The notes under the pieces were generated by a model, which was not told the DNA's origin, did no database searches, and saw only the letters and a list, made by a program, of their open reading frames with translations. This document shows, piece by piece, positions 41,782-51,579 of a stretch of 64,000 nucleotides of DNA. The translations under genes were made by a program, and so were the position numbers. The stretch spans positions 248,001 through 312,000 of the forward strand of contig NZ_JARXVD010000004.1 in NCBI RefSeq assembly GCF_029892685.1, read 5' to 3'. Within the stretch, counting starts at the first letter, position 1, and the number at the start of each line of letters is the position of its first letter. This stretch comes from Mycobacterium sp. OTB74. GTDB taxonomy: Bacteria > Actinomycetota > Actinomycetes > Mycobacteriales > Mycobacteriaceae.

Positions 41782-43461
41782 ATGGCCGACCGCCTTCAGT
41801 ACCTCAGCACGGCCGTTTCCCGATGGCACGCCGACGAGCTCGCTGTCGGTTCGCCGCTGAACTCCACCGAAGTCGTATTGCTGCGGCGTACGCGCGTTTT
41901 CGGTGCAACCGGCACGGTGCTGATGGCCATCGGCGCATTGGGTGCCGGCGCTCGGCCAGTGGTGCAGGACCCGACCTTCGGCGTCCGCCTGCTCAATCTG
42001 CCGTCCCGCATCCAGACCGTGTCACTGACCATGACCACCACCGGCGCGGTCATGATGGCGCTGGCCTGGCTGATGTTGGGACGGTTCGCGCTCGGGGACC
42101 GCCGCATGTCCCGCAGTCAGCTCGATCAGACCCTGCTGCTGTGGGCGTTGCCGCTGCTGGTCGCGCCGCCCATGTACAGCAAGGACGTCTACTCCTACCT
42201 GGCACAGAGTGCGATCGCGCGAATCGGCCTGGACCCATACCGCGTCGGGCCGGCACCGGGCCTGGGGCTCGACCACGTCCTCACCCTCTCGGTGCCCAGC
42301 CTGTGGCGCGAGACCCCCGCTCCTTACGGCCCGTTGTTCCTCTGGATCGGCCGCGGCATATCCGAGCTGACCGGCGACAACATCGTCGCAGGCGTCCTGG
42401 CGCATCGGCTGCTGGTCCTGCTCGGCGTGGCCCTGACCGTATGGGCCACCCCGAGATTGGCCCACCGGTGCGGCGTCGCCGAGGTCAGCGCGCTGTGGCT
42501 GGGCCCATGCAACCCGCTGCTGTTCATGCACCTGATCGCCGGTATCCACAACGAGGCCCCGATGCTCGGCCTGATGCTCGCCGGAACCGAGTTCGCCCTG
42601 CGCGGCGTCGATTCCAGTTGGCCACTCATCCCTCGACCGGCGCACTGGCCGCGGCACCGAGACGACTGGGCGCGCTGGTATCCGATGGCCATGCTGTTCA
42701 CCGGCACCGTGCTGATCGCGATGTCCTCCCAGATCAAGCTGCCGTCATTGCTCGCCCTCGGGTTCGTCGCCATGGCGCTGGCGCGCCGCCTCGGCGGCAC
42801 GGTCAAGGCCTTCTTCCGGGCCAGCGTGCCGCTGGGGGTGGTCGCGCTTGCCGTGATGGCGATCATCGGCTGGGCCAGCGGCCTGGGCTTCGGCTGGTTG
42901 TTCACTCTGGGTACCGCCAACGTGGTGCGGTCGTGGATGTCACCGCCGACGCTCATCGCGCTGGGCACCGGGCAGGTCGGCATCCTGCTGGGACTCGGCG
43001 ATCACACCACCGCAGTGCTGGGCCTGACCCGTGGGATCGGCGTGCTGATCATCGCGGTGCTGGTCACCTGGTTGCTGCTGTCGGTGCTGCGCGGACGCCT
43101 GCATCCGGTCGGCGGACTCGGGGTTGCGATGGGCGCAACTGTGCTGCTGTTCCCGGTGGTGCAGCCCTGGTACCTGCTGTGGGCCATCATTCCGCTGGCC
43201 TGCTGGGCCACCCGACCCAGCTTCCGCGGCACCACCATCGTGGTTACCTTCATTGTCGGCGTGTTCGGCCCCACCGCCAACGGGGATAGATTCGCGCTGT
43301 TCCAGATCGTCGACGCCACCCTGGCCAGCACCGTCATCGTGCTTGTGCTGATCGCGCTGACCCGCAACCACTTGCCGTGGCGAGCGCTCCCCGATTCCGA
43401 GGGCAGCGCTCCCCCGGGTGCCTCTACTGCCAGGTCCGACGCTTACGCTGAGTCCCCGTGA
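41782..43461 (+). CDS. mptB: Alpha-(1-6)-mannopyranosyltransferase MptB-like
   Basis: A polytopic GT-C glycosyltransferase of 559 residues from ATG 41782, with about 11-13 membrane helices. The first large loop carries the acidic and aromatic motif YSKDVYSYLAQSAIARIGLD, where GT-C enzymes keep their catalytic aspartate, and RETPAPYGPLFLWIGR follows. MptB starts the alpha-1,6-mannan backbone of lipomannan and lipoarabinomannan using decaprenyl-phosphomannose. It is divergent from sufR and overlaps the ABC ATPase gene by 4 nt. M. tuberculosis Rv1459c has the same place. Confidence 0.88.
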   Translation: MADRLQYLSTAVSRWHADELAVGSPLNSTEVVLLRRTRVFGATGTVLMAIGALGAGARPVVQDPTFGVRLLNLPSRIQTVSLTMTTTGAVMMALAWLMLGRFALGDRRMSRSQLDQTLLLWALPLLVAPPMYSKDVYSYLAQSAIARIGLDPYRVGPAPGLGLDHVLTLSVPSLWRETPAPYGPLFLWIGRGISELTGDNIVAGVLAHRLLVLLGVALTVWATPRLAHRCGVAEVSALWLGPCNPLLFMHLIAGIHNEAPMLGLMLAGTEFALRGVDSSWPLIPRPAHWPRHRDDWARWYPMAMLFTGTVLIAMSSQIKLPSLLALGFVAMALARRLGGTVKAFFRASVPLGVVALAVMAIIGWASGLGFGWLFTLGTANVVRSWMSPPTLIALGTGQVGILLGLGDHTTAVLGLTRGIGVLIIAVLVTWLLLSVLRGRLHPVGGLGVAMGATVLLFPVVQPWYLLWAIIPLACWATRPSFRGTTIVVTFIVGVFGPTANGDRFALFQIVDATLASTVIVLVLIALTRNHLPWRALPDSEGSAPPGASTARSDAYAESP

Positions 43462-44426
43462 GTTCACGTCCTGATTCTGCCGACGGCTCCTCGCGCGAGC
43501 GCTCGTCGGCAGTGCCCGTGTTGCTGCGCGGCGTCAGCAAGCGCTACGGCGACACGCAGGCCGTCAACAATCTGGATCTCGAAGTACAGCGCGCCGAGGT
43601 GCTGGCCCTGCTCGGGCCCAACGGCGCCGGCAAGACCACCACCGTCGAGATGTGCGAAGGCTTCATCAAGCCCGACCACGGCACCATCTCGGTCCTCGGC
43701 CTGGACCCGACCGCCGACAACGCCAAGCTCCGGCCGCGTATCGGCGTCATGCTGCAGGGCGGCGGCGGATATCCGGCAGCCAAGGCCGGCGAGATGCTGG
43801 ACCTGGTGGCCGCCTACTCGGCCAATCCGTTGGACCCGAAGTGGCTGATGGACACCCTGGGCCTGACCGAGGCGGCCCGCACCACCTACCGGCGGTTGTC
43901 CGGCGGTCAGCAGCAGCGCCTGGCGCTGGCCTGCGCCATCGTCGGCAGGCCCGAGCTGGTGTTTCTCGACGAGCCCACCGCAGGCATGGACGCACACGCC
44001 CGGATCGTCGTGTGGGAGCTCATCGACGCGCTGCGCCGCGACGGCGTGACCGTGGTGCTGACCACCCACCAACTGACCGAGGCCGAAGAACTGGCCGACC
44101 GGATCGTCATCATCGACCACGGTTCAGCGGTCGCCGCAGGCACCCCGGCCGACCTGATGCACAGCGGCGCCGAGAACCAACTGCGCTTCACCGCACCGCC
44201 GAAACTTGAGCTCTCGCTGCTGAAATCGGCGTTGCCCGAGGACTACCGAGTAACCGAGGCAGCCGCCGGCGAGTACCTGGTCGAGGGCCATATCGATCCG
44301 CAGGTGTTGGCCACGGTCACCGCCTGGTGTGCGCGGGTCGGGGTATTGGCCACTGATATGCGCGTCGAGCAGCGCAGCCTCGAGGACGTGTTCCTGGAAC
44401 TGACCGGACGGGAGCTGCGATCGTGA
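43458..44426 (+). CDS. ABC transporter ATP-binding protein (Rv1458c type)
   Basis: A 322-residue DrrA/ABC-2-type ATPase from GTG 43458. Walker A is GPNGAGKTT, the signature LSGGQQQRLALACA and Walker B LVFLDEPTAGMD. A C-terminal extension follows, including VEGHIDPQVLATVTAW. It overlaps mptB by 4 nt and precedes its permease gene, so the three may be one transcript. The substrate is unknown; the setting suggests an envelope lipid or glycan. Confidence 0.92.
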   Translation: MSSRPDSADGSSRERSSAVPVLLRGVSKRYGDTQAVNNLDLEVQRAEVLALLGPNGAGKTTTVEMCEGFIKPDHGTISVLGLDPTADNAKLRPRIGVMLQGGGGYPAAKAGEMLDLVAAYSANPLDPKWLMDTLGLTEAARTTYRRLSGGQQQRLALACAIVGRPELVFLDEPTAGMDAHARIVVWELIDALRRDGVTVVLTTHQLTEAEELADRIVIIDHGSAVAAGTPADLMHSGAENQLRFTAPPKLELSLLKSALPEDYRVTEAAAGEYLVEGHIDPQVLATVTAWCARVGVLATDMRVEQRSLEDVFLELTGRELRS

Positions 44427-44457
44427 CCATCCAGCGAGTAGCGCAGGCGGATCGTGC

Positions 44458-45252
44458 ATGAGTACTGAGACCAACCGGTTCGCCACCGGCACTTTTTCAC
44501 CCGATCCACGGCCGGCCGCGGTACCCAAGATGCTGGCCGCGCAATACGGCCTTGAACTGAAGTTGCTGCTGCGCAACGGCGAGCAGTTGCTGCTGACCAT
44601 GTTCATCCCGATCACGCTGTTGGTCGGCATGACGTTGTTGCCGCTGGGCACTTTCGGCGACAACCACGCCACGACGCGGGCGGCCACCTTCACCCCGCCG
44701 ATCATGGCGCTGGCGGTGATCTCCACCGCGTTCACCGGGCAGGCCATCGCAGTGGCCTTCGATCGGCGCTACGGCGCGCTCAAACGGCTCGGCGCCACCG
44801 CACTGCCGGTGTGGGGCATCATCGCCGGCAAGGCACTCGCCGTGGTCACCACGGTCTTCCTGCAGTCAATCCTGTTGGGCGGCATCGGTTTTGCTCTCGG
44901 TTGGCGGCCGGAGATCGGCGGACTGGCGCTCGGCGCCGTGGTCATCGCGCTGGGCACCGCCGCGTTCGCCGCGCTGGGTCTGTTGCTGGGCGGCACCTTG
45001 AAGGCCGAGATCGTGCTGGCGCTGGCCAACCTGCTTTGGTTCGTGTTCGCCGCTCTTGGCGCATTGACCATCGAGCATCACCTAGTGCCGTCGGCGCTGC
45101 GCTGGGTGGCGCGGTTGACACCGTCGGGTGCGCTGACGGAGGCACTGACCCAGGCGATGACGATGTCGTTGGACTGGTTCGGCGTGGCCGTATTGGCCGC
45201 CTGGGGCGTGCTCACTGCGCTCGGTGCGATGCGCTGGTTCCGGTTCAGCTGA
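44458..45252 (+). CDS. ABC-2-type transporter permease (Rv1457c type)
   Basis: A 264-residue protein with six hydrophobic segments in the ABC-2 export layout, among them LLLTMFIPITLLVGMTLL near the start and the family segment RYGALKRLGATALPVWGIIA. It pairs with the preceding ATPase to form an exporter. It starts 31 nt after the ATPase gene. Confidence 0.88.
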   Translation: MSTETNRFATGTFSPDPRPAAVPKMLAAQYGLELKLLLRNGEQLLLTMFIPITLLVGMTLLPLGTFGDNHATTRAATFTPPIMALAVISTAFTGQAIAVAFDRRYGALKRLGATALPVWGIIAGKALAVVTTVFLQSILLGGIGFALGWRPEIGGLALGAVVIALGTAAFAALGLLLGGTLKAEIVLALANLLWFVFAALGALTIEHHLVPSALRWVARLTPSGALTEALTQAMTMSLDWFGVAVLAAWGVLTALGAMRWFRFS

Positions 45253-45269
45253 CGTCTCGAACCGGCCCT

Positions 45270-45284
45270 ACTACAACGTGTAGT
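45270..45284. promoter_or_regulatory. BlaI/MecI-like dyad upstream of ctaA
   Basis: ACTACA-ACG-TGTAGT, perfect 6-bp arms with a 3-bp spacer, lies 23 nt before the ctaA ATG and just upstream of a likely -10 (TACGAT, about 45296-45301). The arms are those of BlaI/MecI-family operators (TACTACA...TGTAGTA). No blaI gene is in the window. Confidence 0.5.
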
Positions 45285-45307
45285 TAGCGCTGTTCTACGA
45301 TCGGGCG

Positions 45308-46261
45308 ATGGCCGACGGGTTTTTTCAGCGGATCGTCGACACGTTGCCGATGCCGAGCCTGCGGGTCCAACGTCTGATCGCACTTGCCGTCATCCTCACC
45401 CAGGGCGGCATCTCCGTAACCGGCGCCATCGTCCGCGTCACGGCGTCCGGACTGGGCTGCCCGACCTGGCCGCAGTGCTTCCCCGGCAGTTTCGTCCCGG
45501 TTCCACATGCCGAAGTGCCGGTGGTCCACCAGGCCGTCGAGTTCACCAATCGGATGTTCACGTTCGGGGTGGTGCTGACCGCTGTACTCGCGGTACTGGC
45601 CGTCACCCGGGCGCGGCGCCGCCGCGAGGTGCTGGTGTACGCCTGGCTGATGCCTGCCTCGACTGTTGTGCAGGCCGTGATCGGCGGCGTCACCGTGCGC
45701 ACCGGCCTGCTGTGGTGGACGGTGTCGATCCATCTGCTGGTGTCCATGGCGATGGTCTGGCTGTCAGTGTTGCTGTACGTGAAAATCGGTGAGCCAGACC
45801 AGGGTTCGTACCGCCACGTAGCGCCCGCGCCACTGCGCTGGTTCACGGCTCTCACCGCGCTGACGCTGTCCGCGGTACTGATCACCGGCACCCTGGTCAC
45901 CGGCGCCGGGCCGCACGCGGGCGACAAGAGCGCTGCCGAACCGGTCAAGCGCCTGCAGCTGCAGATCACCGACCTGGTGCATCTGCACTCGTCGCTTGTG
46001 GTGGCCTATCTGAGCTTCGTCATCGGGCTGGCTTTTGCGCTGTTCGCGGTGCGGGCACCCGGTGCCGTGCGGCTACGGCTCGGAGTGCTGGCCGCCCTGG
46101 TCTGCGCCCAGGGTGCGGTCGGAGCCGTCCAGTTCTACACCGGCGTGCCAGCGGTCCTGGTCGCCATCCACGTCGCCGGAGCCGCCGCCTGTACTGCAGC
46201 CACGGCAGCGCTATGGGCTTCGATGCGAGAACGGTCCGAGGCCGAGCCGGTCCAGGGCTGA
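45308..46261 (+). CDS. ctaA: Heme A synthase
   Basis: An eight-helix membrane enzyme of 317 residues that oxidises heme O to heme A for cytochrome aa3 oxidase. Paired histidines that ligate the hemes appear in VPVVHQAVEFTNRMF, WWTVSIHLLVSM and TDLVHLHSSLVVAYL, with a last one in LVAIHVAGAA. The N-terminal half includes the Cys pair region GLGCPTWPQC. With ctaB at 48231-49214 it provides the oxidase cofactor. Its 3' end overlaps the convergent ATP-grasp gene by 51 bp. Confidence 0.95.
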   Translation: MADGFFQRIVDTLPMPSLRVQRLIALAVILTQGGISVTGAIVRVTASGLGCPTWPQCFPGSFVPVPHAEVPVVHQAVEFTNRMFTFGVVLTAVLAVLAVTRARRRREVLVYAWLMPASTVVQAVIGGVTVRTGLLWWTVSIHLLVSMAMVWLSVLLYVKIGEPDQGSYRHVAPAPLRWFTALTALTLSAVLITGTLVTGAGPHAGDKSAAEPVKRLQLQITDLVHLHSSLVVAYLSFVIGLAFALFAVRAPGAVRLRLGVLAALVCAQGAVGAVQFYTGVPAVLVAIHVAGAAACTAATAALWASMRERSEAEPVQG

Positions 46262-47149
46262 CTGCACGCCGAGCGCGAACTGCCGCTGCGCCACAACACG
46301 TTCGGCGTCGCCCAGTTGACGCCAACCCAGCCCCGGCTCAACCAGTTCCAGTTCCAACAGTCGCGGATCGTGACGGTCCCCGATGACGTCCACCCGGGCG
46401 TACAGGAACTCCGACTCGTCGATTCCGAGGTGTGCGGCCGCGGCGGCCAGCGCCGCGTATCCGACGTCCCACAATTCGAAATCCGGTTCGGCAGGCTGCA
46501 ATTGCTCGGCGGCAAAGGTTCCGGACTCGTCCAGCTCGGGTGTTGCGCCGGGCGGCGGCAGCATGGGCTCCTTGGTGAATGCGTGCGACTGTTTGCCGGA
46601 CAGGAAGACCAACGCTTTCTCCCCCGCCTCGATCCGCGCGTCATACGGCTGAATCAGCGCGGTACGACCGGCCGCTTGCAACGCCGCAGCGTGGGCCCGG
46701 GCCGCCTCTGCATGGGTGAATCGTTGGGCGCCAAGCGAACCCGCGCCGACTGCGGGCTTGACCACCACCTCACCGGCCGGCACCACCACCTGAGTCCCCG
46801 GAGCGAAGAAACTGCTCGGCACGATCGGCACACCGGCAGCCGCCAGATCGGCCAGATACCGCTTGTCGGAGTTCCACGCGACCACGTTCGGCGCATTCAG
46901 CAGGTTCCGCACCTTGGTGGTCCAGGCCAGGAACTCGTCGTGACGCTCGGTGTAGTCCCAGGTGGCCCGCAAAATAACCAGGTCCGCATCCAAGGTCCCC
47001 GGGTCGTCCCACGACATCCAGCGGGCGTGCAGACCGCGGTCACGCAATGCGGCGACCAGTCCCGCATCGTCACCGTCGCCGTCGACCAAAGCTCGGCAAC
47101 CTGCGAAAACGATACGGGGATGGCGGATGTCGGGCCGGGCGAGTTTCAC
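46211..47149 (-). CDS. ATP-grasp domain protein (Rv1455 type)
   Basis: A 312-residue protein from GTG 47149 with an ATP-grasp layout: an N-terminal Rossmann-like part with DLVILRATWDYTERHDEFL, a central VVVKPAVGAGSLGAQRFTH lysine and glycine loop, and the metal-binding end LLELELVEPGLGWRQLG. Relatives ligate carboxylates to amines or thiols; no substrate can be named. The 3' end overlaps ctaA on the opposite strand. A homologue occupies this position in M. tuberculosis. Confidence 0.8.
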   Translation of the reverse strand: MKLARPDIRHPRIVFAGCRALVDGDGDDAGLVAALRDRGLHARWMSWDDPGTLDADLVILRATWDYTERHDEFLAWTTKVRNLLNAPNVVAWNSDKRYLADLAAAGVPIVPSSFFAPGTQVVVPAGEVVVKPAVGAGSLGAQRFTHAEAARAHAAALQAAGRTALIQPYDARIEAGEKALVFLSGKQSHAFTKEPMLPPPGATPELDESGTFAAEQLQPAEPDFELWDVGYAALAAAAAHLGIDESEFLYARVDVIGDRHDPRLLELELVEPGLGWRQLGDAERVVAQRQFALGVQSALDRLGLGPFSHRSP

Positions 47150-47167
47150 ATTGGAATGATAGGCGGC

Positions 47168-48142
47168 ATGTACGCCATCGAAATCGCCGAAACCGGCGGC
47201 CCCGAAGTCCTGTCCTTCGTCGACCGACCGCAGCCGACCCCAGGTCCAGGAGAGGTTCTGATCAAGGCAGAGGCGATCGGCGTCAATTTCATCGACACCT
47301 ACTTTCGTGCCGGGCTGTACCAGCGGCAGGTTCCCTTCATCCCCGGCCAGGAGGTCTGCGGCACCATCACCGCGGTCGGCGACGACGTCGCAGCGCTGGC
47401 CGTCGGTGACCGGGTCGTCACTGCCGCAGCCGACGGTGGTTACGCCGAATACTGTGTGGCGCCTGCCGATTTCGTTGCTTACGTGCCCGACGGCGTGGCT
47501 GCCGACGTTGCCGCCTCAGCCCTGCTGAAGGGGATGACTGCGCACTATCTGATCAAGTCGGTGTACCCGGTACAGGAAGGCGACACCGTGTTGCTGCACG
47601 CCGGCGCCGGCGGCGTCGGGCTGATCCTGACCCAATGGGCCACCAGCATGGCTGTACGGGTCATCACGACCGTCTCCACCGACGGCAAGGCAGAACTGTC
47701 CCGGCAGGCCGGCGCGGTCGAGGTTCTGGACTATCCCGACGACCCAGCCGAGTTCGCCGCCAAGGTCCGCGAACTGACCGACGGCAACGGGGTCGCCGCG
47801 GTGTACGACGGCGTGGGCGCATCGACTTTCGACGCCAGCCTGGCCAGCCTCGCAGTGCGCGGCACCCTGGCGCTGTTCGGTGCGTCCAGTGGGCCGGTGC
47901 CGGCGTTCGACCCGCAGCGGCTCAATGCCGCGGGCTCGGTGTTCCTGACGCGTCCGACGCTGGCGCACTACACCCGCAATGCCGACGAATTCTCGTGGCG
48001 AGCAGGCGAACTGCTCGCAGCAATCGCCGACGGCACCATCAGCGTGACGGTGAGCCAGCACTACCCACTGGCTGATGCGGCACGCGCACATACCGACCTC
48101 GAGGGCCGGCGGACCATCGGCTCGGTGGTGCTGGTGCCCTGA
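47168..48142 (+). CDS. qor: NADPH:quinone oxidoreductase
   Basis: A 324-residue zinc-free medium-chain dehydrogenase from ATG 47168. The N-terminal domain has GVNFIDTYFRAGLYQ and FIPGQEVCGTITAVGDDV. The nucleotide-binding fold is HAGAGGVGLILTQWAT, with the serine-like pocket for NADPH phosphate following. It reduces quinones, probably by one- or two-electron transfer. A strong hairpin after it ends the unit. Confidence 0.93.
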   Translation: MYAIEIAETGGPEVLSFVDRPQPTPGPGEVLIKAEAIGVNFIDTYFRAGLYQRQVPFIPGQEVCGTITAVGDDVAALAVGDRVVTAAADGGYAEYCVAPADFVAYVPDGVAADVAASALLKGMTAHYLIKSVYPVQEGDTVLLHAGAGGVGLILTQWATSMAVRVITTVSTDGKAELSRQAGAVEVLDYPDDPAEFAAKVRELTDGNGVAAVYDGVGASTFDASLASLAVRGTLALFGASSGPVPAFDPQRLNAAGSVFLTRPTLAHYTRNADEFSWRAGELLAAIADGTISVTVSQHYPLADAARAHTDLEGRRTIGSVVLVP

Positions 48143-48164
48143 TCGGAGCCCGCCCAGGTTGACG

Positions 48165-48200
48165 AAATGGTCGTTGCCAGGTGGCTGGCAACGACCATTT
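48165..48200. terminator. Bidirectional terminator between qor and ctaB
   Basis: AAATGGTCGTTGCCA and its perfect complement form a 15-bp stem with a GGTGGC loop. The stem itself ends in A/T runs, giving TTTTGTTGG after the hairpin on the plus strand and TTT on the minus strand. It sits between the 3' ends of two convergent genes and looks like a classic intrinsic terminator. Confidence 0.85.
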
Positions 48201-48230
48201 TGTTGGCCTGAGAAGGCACTTGAGGAAGGT

Positions 48231-49214
48231 TCAGTGACCGAGGAGCAACGGCAGGTTCAGCGCCGAGTCGACGGCCAGCGCACAGAAAACCACGGCCAGG
48301 TAGTTGTTGGACTGCAGGAACAGACGCAGCGGCTTCACCGGCTCACCGCGTTTCACCCCGGAGTACAACTGGTGCGCCATGACCAGGAACCACACACCCG
48401 CCACCAGCGCGACCGCCGCGTACAGCCAGCCGGTGGCCAGCGCCAACGCCAGCGTGGTCAGCACGGTCAGCCAGGTGTAGATCAGAATCTGCCTGGTGAC
48501 CTCGCGCTCGGTGGCCACCGCGGGCAGCATCGGAACCCCGGCCGCCTGGTAGTCCTCCTTGTAGCGCATGGCCAGGGCCCAGGTGTGCGGTGGCGTCCAG
48601 AAGAAAATGACGAGGAACATCACCAGCGCGGGCCACTGGATGGTGCCGGTCACCGCCGACCAACCGATCATCACCGGCATGCAGCCGGCGGCCCCGCCCC
48701 ACACCACGTTCTGCGACGTGCGGCGCTTGAGCAGCAAGGTGTATACGAACACGTAGAAGGCGATGGTCGCCAGCCCCAGCAACCCTGACAGCAGGTTTGA
48801 CGTGCGCCACAACCAGAGGAATGAGGCAACCGTCAGCACCAGGCCGAAGATCAGCGCATGTCGGGTTGGCACCGTCGCCCGGGCCAACGGTCGACGGGCG
48901 GTACGCTTCATCACCTTGTCGATGTCGGCGTCGGCGACACAGTTCAAGGTGTTGGCGCCGGCAGCCGCCAGCATGCCGCCGACCAGAGTGTTCAGGATCA
49001 GGAGCGGGTCGACCGAGCCGCGGTGCGCCAACAACATCGCCGGAATGGCGGTGACCAGCAGCAACTCGATAACCCGCGGCTTGGTCAGCGCAATGTAGGC
49101 AAGAACGGTGTCGCGAACGCGGTGCGGTGCCTCGGCACCGGAATCAGCGGGCCCAGAGCCGGCAATCTCGTTGCCGTGCGCCCCGTGGACCGAACGGCGC
49201 TCGCGAATGCTCAC
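48231..49214 (-). CDS. ctaB: Protoheme IX farnesyltransferase (heme O synthase)
   Basis: A UbiA-family prenyltransferase of 327 residues with about nine membrane helices; it attaches farnesyl to heme B. The first Asp-rich motif is [20 protein letters not shown] and the second lies in the [14 protein letters not shown] region. A hydrophilic N-terminal extension of about 35 residues precedes the first helix. It acts just before CtaA in heme A synthesis and is divergent from tkt. Confidence 0.95.
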   Translation of the reverse strand: MSIRERRSVHGAHGNEIAGSGPADSGAEAPHRVRDTVLAYIALTKPRVIELLLVTAIPAMLLAHRGSVDPLLILNTLVGGMLAAAGANTLNCVADADIDKVMKRTARRPLARATVPTRHALIFGLVLTVASFLWLWRTSNLLSGLLGLATIAFYVFVYTLLLKRRTSQNVVWGGAAGCMPVMIGWSAVTGTIQWPALVMFLVIFFWTPPHTWALAMRYKEDYQAAGVPMLPAVATEREVTRQILIYTWLTVLTTLALALATGWLYAAVALVAGVWFLVMAHQLYSGVKRGEPVKPLRLFLQSNNYLAVVFCALAVDSALNLPLLLGH

Positions 49215-49442
49215 GCAGATATCTCCTCGGGTGTCGCGGCAGCACAGGGCTTCTACTACAGACGATGGTAGACGGCGTACCTGTGTGCCCGGTACCGCAG
49301 GGTCGATTCAGGTGAACGGCAACCCAACACGACCAGCGGTTAGCCGAGCGGCCTGCGTCATCCAAGACCGGCACATTAGGGTAGAGATGCAGCTCGCTTG
49401 TTCTTGCCGAGCCTGAGACGTCCCTCAACTTGGAGTGCGCCT

Positions 49443-51536
49443 GTGACCACTGTCGAAGAGATTTCCGAACTCACCCGCCCCAATCACCCGGATGACTGGA
49501 CCGAGCTGGACTCGGCCGCCGTCGACACCGTTCGCGTGCTGGCCGCGGATGCAGTTCAGAAGGTGGGCAACGGCCACCCCGGCACGGCCATGAGCCTGGC
49601 TCCGCTGGCTTACACGCTGTTCCAGCGTCAGATGCGCCACGATCCGTCGGATACCCACTGGATCGGCCGCGACCGGTTCGTGCTGTCCTGCGGGCACTCC
49701 AGCCTCACCTTGTACCTGCAGCTGTACCTGGGCGGTTTCGGTCTCGAACTGGCCGACATCGAGGCGTTGCGCACCTGGGGTTCGCTGACGCCGGGCCACC
49801 CCGAGTACGGCCACACCACGGGCGTCGAGATCACCACCGGTCCGCTGGGCCAGGGCCTGGCGTCCTCGGTCGGCATGGCGATGGCCGCCCGCTACGAGCG
49901 CGGTCTGTTCGATCCGGATGCCGCGCCGGGCACCAGCCCGTTCGACCATTACATCTATGTGATCGCCTCCGACGGTGACATGGAAGAGGGCGTCACCAGT
50001 GAGGCCTCCTCGTTGGCTGGCACTCAGCAGCTCGGAAACCTGATTGTGTTGTGGGACAACAACAAAATCTCCATCGAGCACGACACCAACATCGCACTGA
50101 CCGAAGACACCTGCGCCCGCTACCGCGCGTACGGCTGGCACGTCCAGGAAGTCGAGGGCGGCGAGAACGTCGTCGCCATCGAGGAGGCGCTCGAGGCCGC
50201 GCGCAAGGTGATCGACAAGCCGTCGTTCATCTCTGTGCGCACCATCATCGGCTACCCCGCCCCCACCAAGATGAACACCGGCGGCGTGCACGGCTCGGCG
50301 CTGGGCGCTGACGAGGTGGCTGCCACCAAGAAGGTGCTCGGCTTCGACCCCGACAAGAGCTTCGACGTTCGCGACGACGTGATCTCCCATACCCGCGAGC
50401 TGGTCGGCCGCGGCAAGAAGGCACACGACGAGTGGCAGATCACCTTCGAAGCCTGGGCCGCCAAGGAACCCGAGCGCAAGAAGCTGCTGGACCGGTTGCA
50501 CGCCGGCGAACTGCCAGAGGGCTGGGATGCCGACCTGACCCATTGGGAGCCGGGCAGCAAGGCCGTGGCGACCCGCGCCGCGTTCGGCAAGGTGCTCAAC
50601 GACGTCGCGGGCAAGCTGCCCGAATTGTGGGGTGGCTCAGCCGATCTGGCGGGCAGCAACAACACCACCATCAACGGGGTCAAGTCGTTCGGCCCGCCGT
50701 CGATCTCGACCGAGGACTACACCGCCGACTGGTATGGCCGGGTGCTGCACTTCGGTATCCGCGAGCACGCCATGGGTTCGATCCTGTCCGGTATCGTGCT
50801 GCACGGGCCAACCCGTCCGTTCGGTGGCACCTTCCTGCAGTTCGCCGACTACATGCGCCCGGCCGTTCGGCTGGCCGCGCTGATGAACATCGACCCGATC
50901 TACATCTGGACCCACGACTCGATCGGTCTGGGCGAGGACGGCCCGACCCATCAGCCCATCGAGCACCTGGCGGCCCTGCGCGCCATCCCGAACCTGTCGG
51001 TGGTGCGTCCAGCCGATCCGAACGAGACCGCCTACACCTGGCGCACCATCCTGGCGCGCACTCACGGCAACAACCCGACCGGATTCATCTTGACCCGCCA
51101 GGGTGTTCCGGTGCTGGAAGGCACCGACGCTGAGGGCGCCGCCAAGGGTGGCTATGTGCTCGGCGGCGGCAACCCGGCCGACGACGCCGACGTCATCATC
51201 ATCGCCACCGGCTCCGAGGTGCAGCTGGCTGTCGCAGCGCAGAAACTGTTGGCAGACAAGGACATCGTGGCCTACGTGGTCTCGATGCCCTGCCTGGAAT
51301 GGTTCGAGGCACAGCCCAGGGAGTACCGGGACTCGGTGCTGCCGCCTGATGTGTCTGCCCGAGTTGCGGTCGAGGCCGGTATCGCCCAGCCTTGGCACAA
51401 GCTGGTCGGCGACACCGGCGAGATCGTCTCGATCGAGCACTATGGCGCTTCGGCCGACGACAAGACGCTGTTCCGCGAGTTCGGCTTCACACCGGAGGCC
51501 GTCGTGGCCGCCGCGGAACGATCTTTGGACAACTAA
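49443..51536 (+). CDS. tkt: Transketolase
   Basis: A thiamine-diphosphate enzyme of 697 residues from GTG 49443 (VTTVEEISEL) that moves two-carbon units in the pentose phosphate pathway. The ThDP motif is ASDGDMEEGVTSEASSLAG through LIVLWDNNKISIEHD. His-rich catalytic segments include GNGHPGTAMSLAPL and SCGHSSLTLY. It opens the tkt-tal-zwf-opcA-pgl operon. The gap to ctaB (49215-49442) must hold its promoter; TAGGGT near 49377 is a possible -10. Confidence 0.97.
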   Translation: MTTVEEISELTRPNHPDDWTELDSAAVDTVRVLAADAVQKVGNGHPGTAMSLAPLAYTLFQRQMRHDPSDTHWIGRDRFVLSCGHSSLTLYLQLYLGGFGLELADIEALRTWGSLTPGHPEYGHTTGVEITTGPLGQGLASSVGMAMAARYERGLFDPDAAPGTSPFDHYIYVIASDGDMEEGVTSEASSLAGTQQLGNLIVLWDNNKISIEHDTNIALTEDTCARYRAYGWHVQEVEGGENVVAIEEALEAARKVIDKPSFISVRTIIGYPAPTKMNTGGVHGSALGADEVAATKKVLGFDPDKSFDVRDDVISHTRELVGRGKKAHDEWQITFEAWAAKEPERKKLLDRLHAGELPEGWDADLTHWEPGSKAVATRAAFGKVLNDVAGKLPELWGGSADLAGSNNTTINGVKSFGPPSISTEDYTADWYGRVLHFGIREHAMGSILSGIVLHGPTRPFGGTFLQFADYMRPAVRLAALMNIDPIYIWTHDSIGLGEDGPTHQPIEHLAALRAIPNLSVVRPADPNETAYTWRTILARTHGNNPTGFILTRQGVPVLEGTDAEGAAKGGYVLGGGNPADDADVIIIATGSEVQLAVAAQKLLADKDIVAYVVSMPCLEWFEAQPREYRDSVLPPDVSARVAVEAGIAQPWHKLVGDTGEIVSIEHYGASADDKTLFREFGFTPEAVVAAAERSLDN

Positions 51537-51579
51537 CCGACACTGAAGACCAATCACCGAGTCGAAGAAGGTAATTCAG

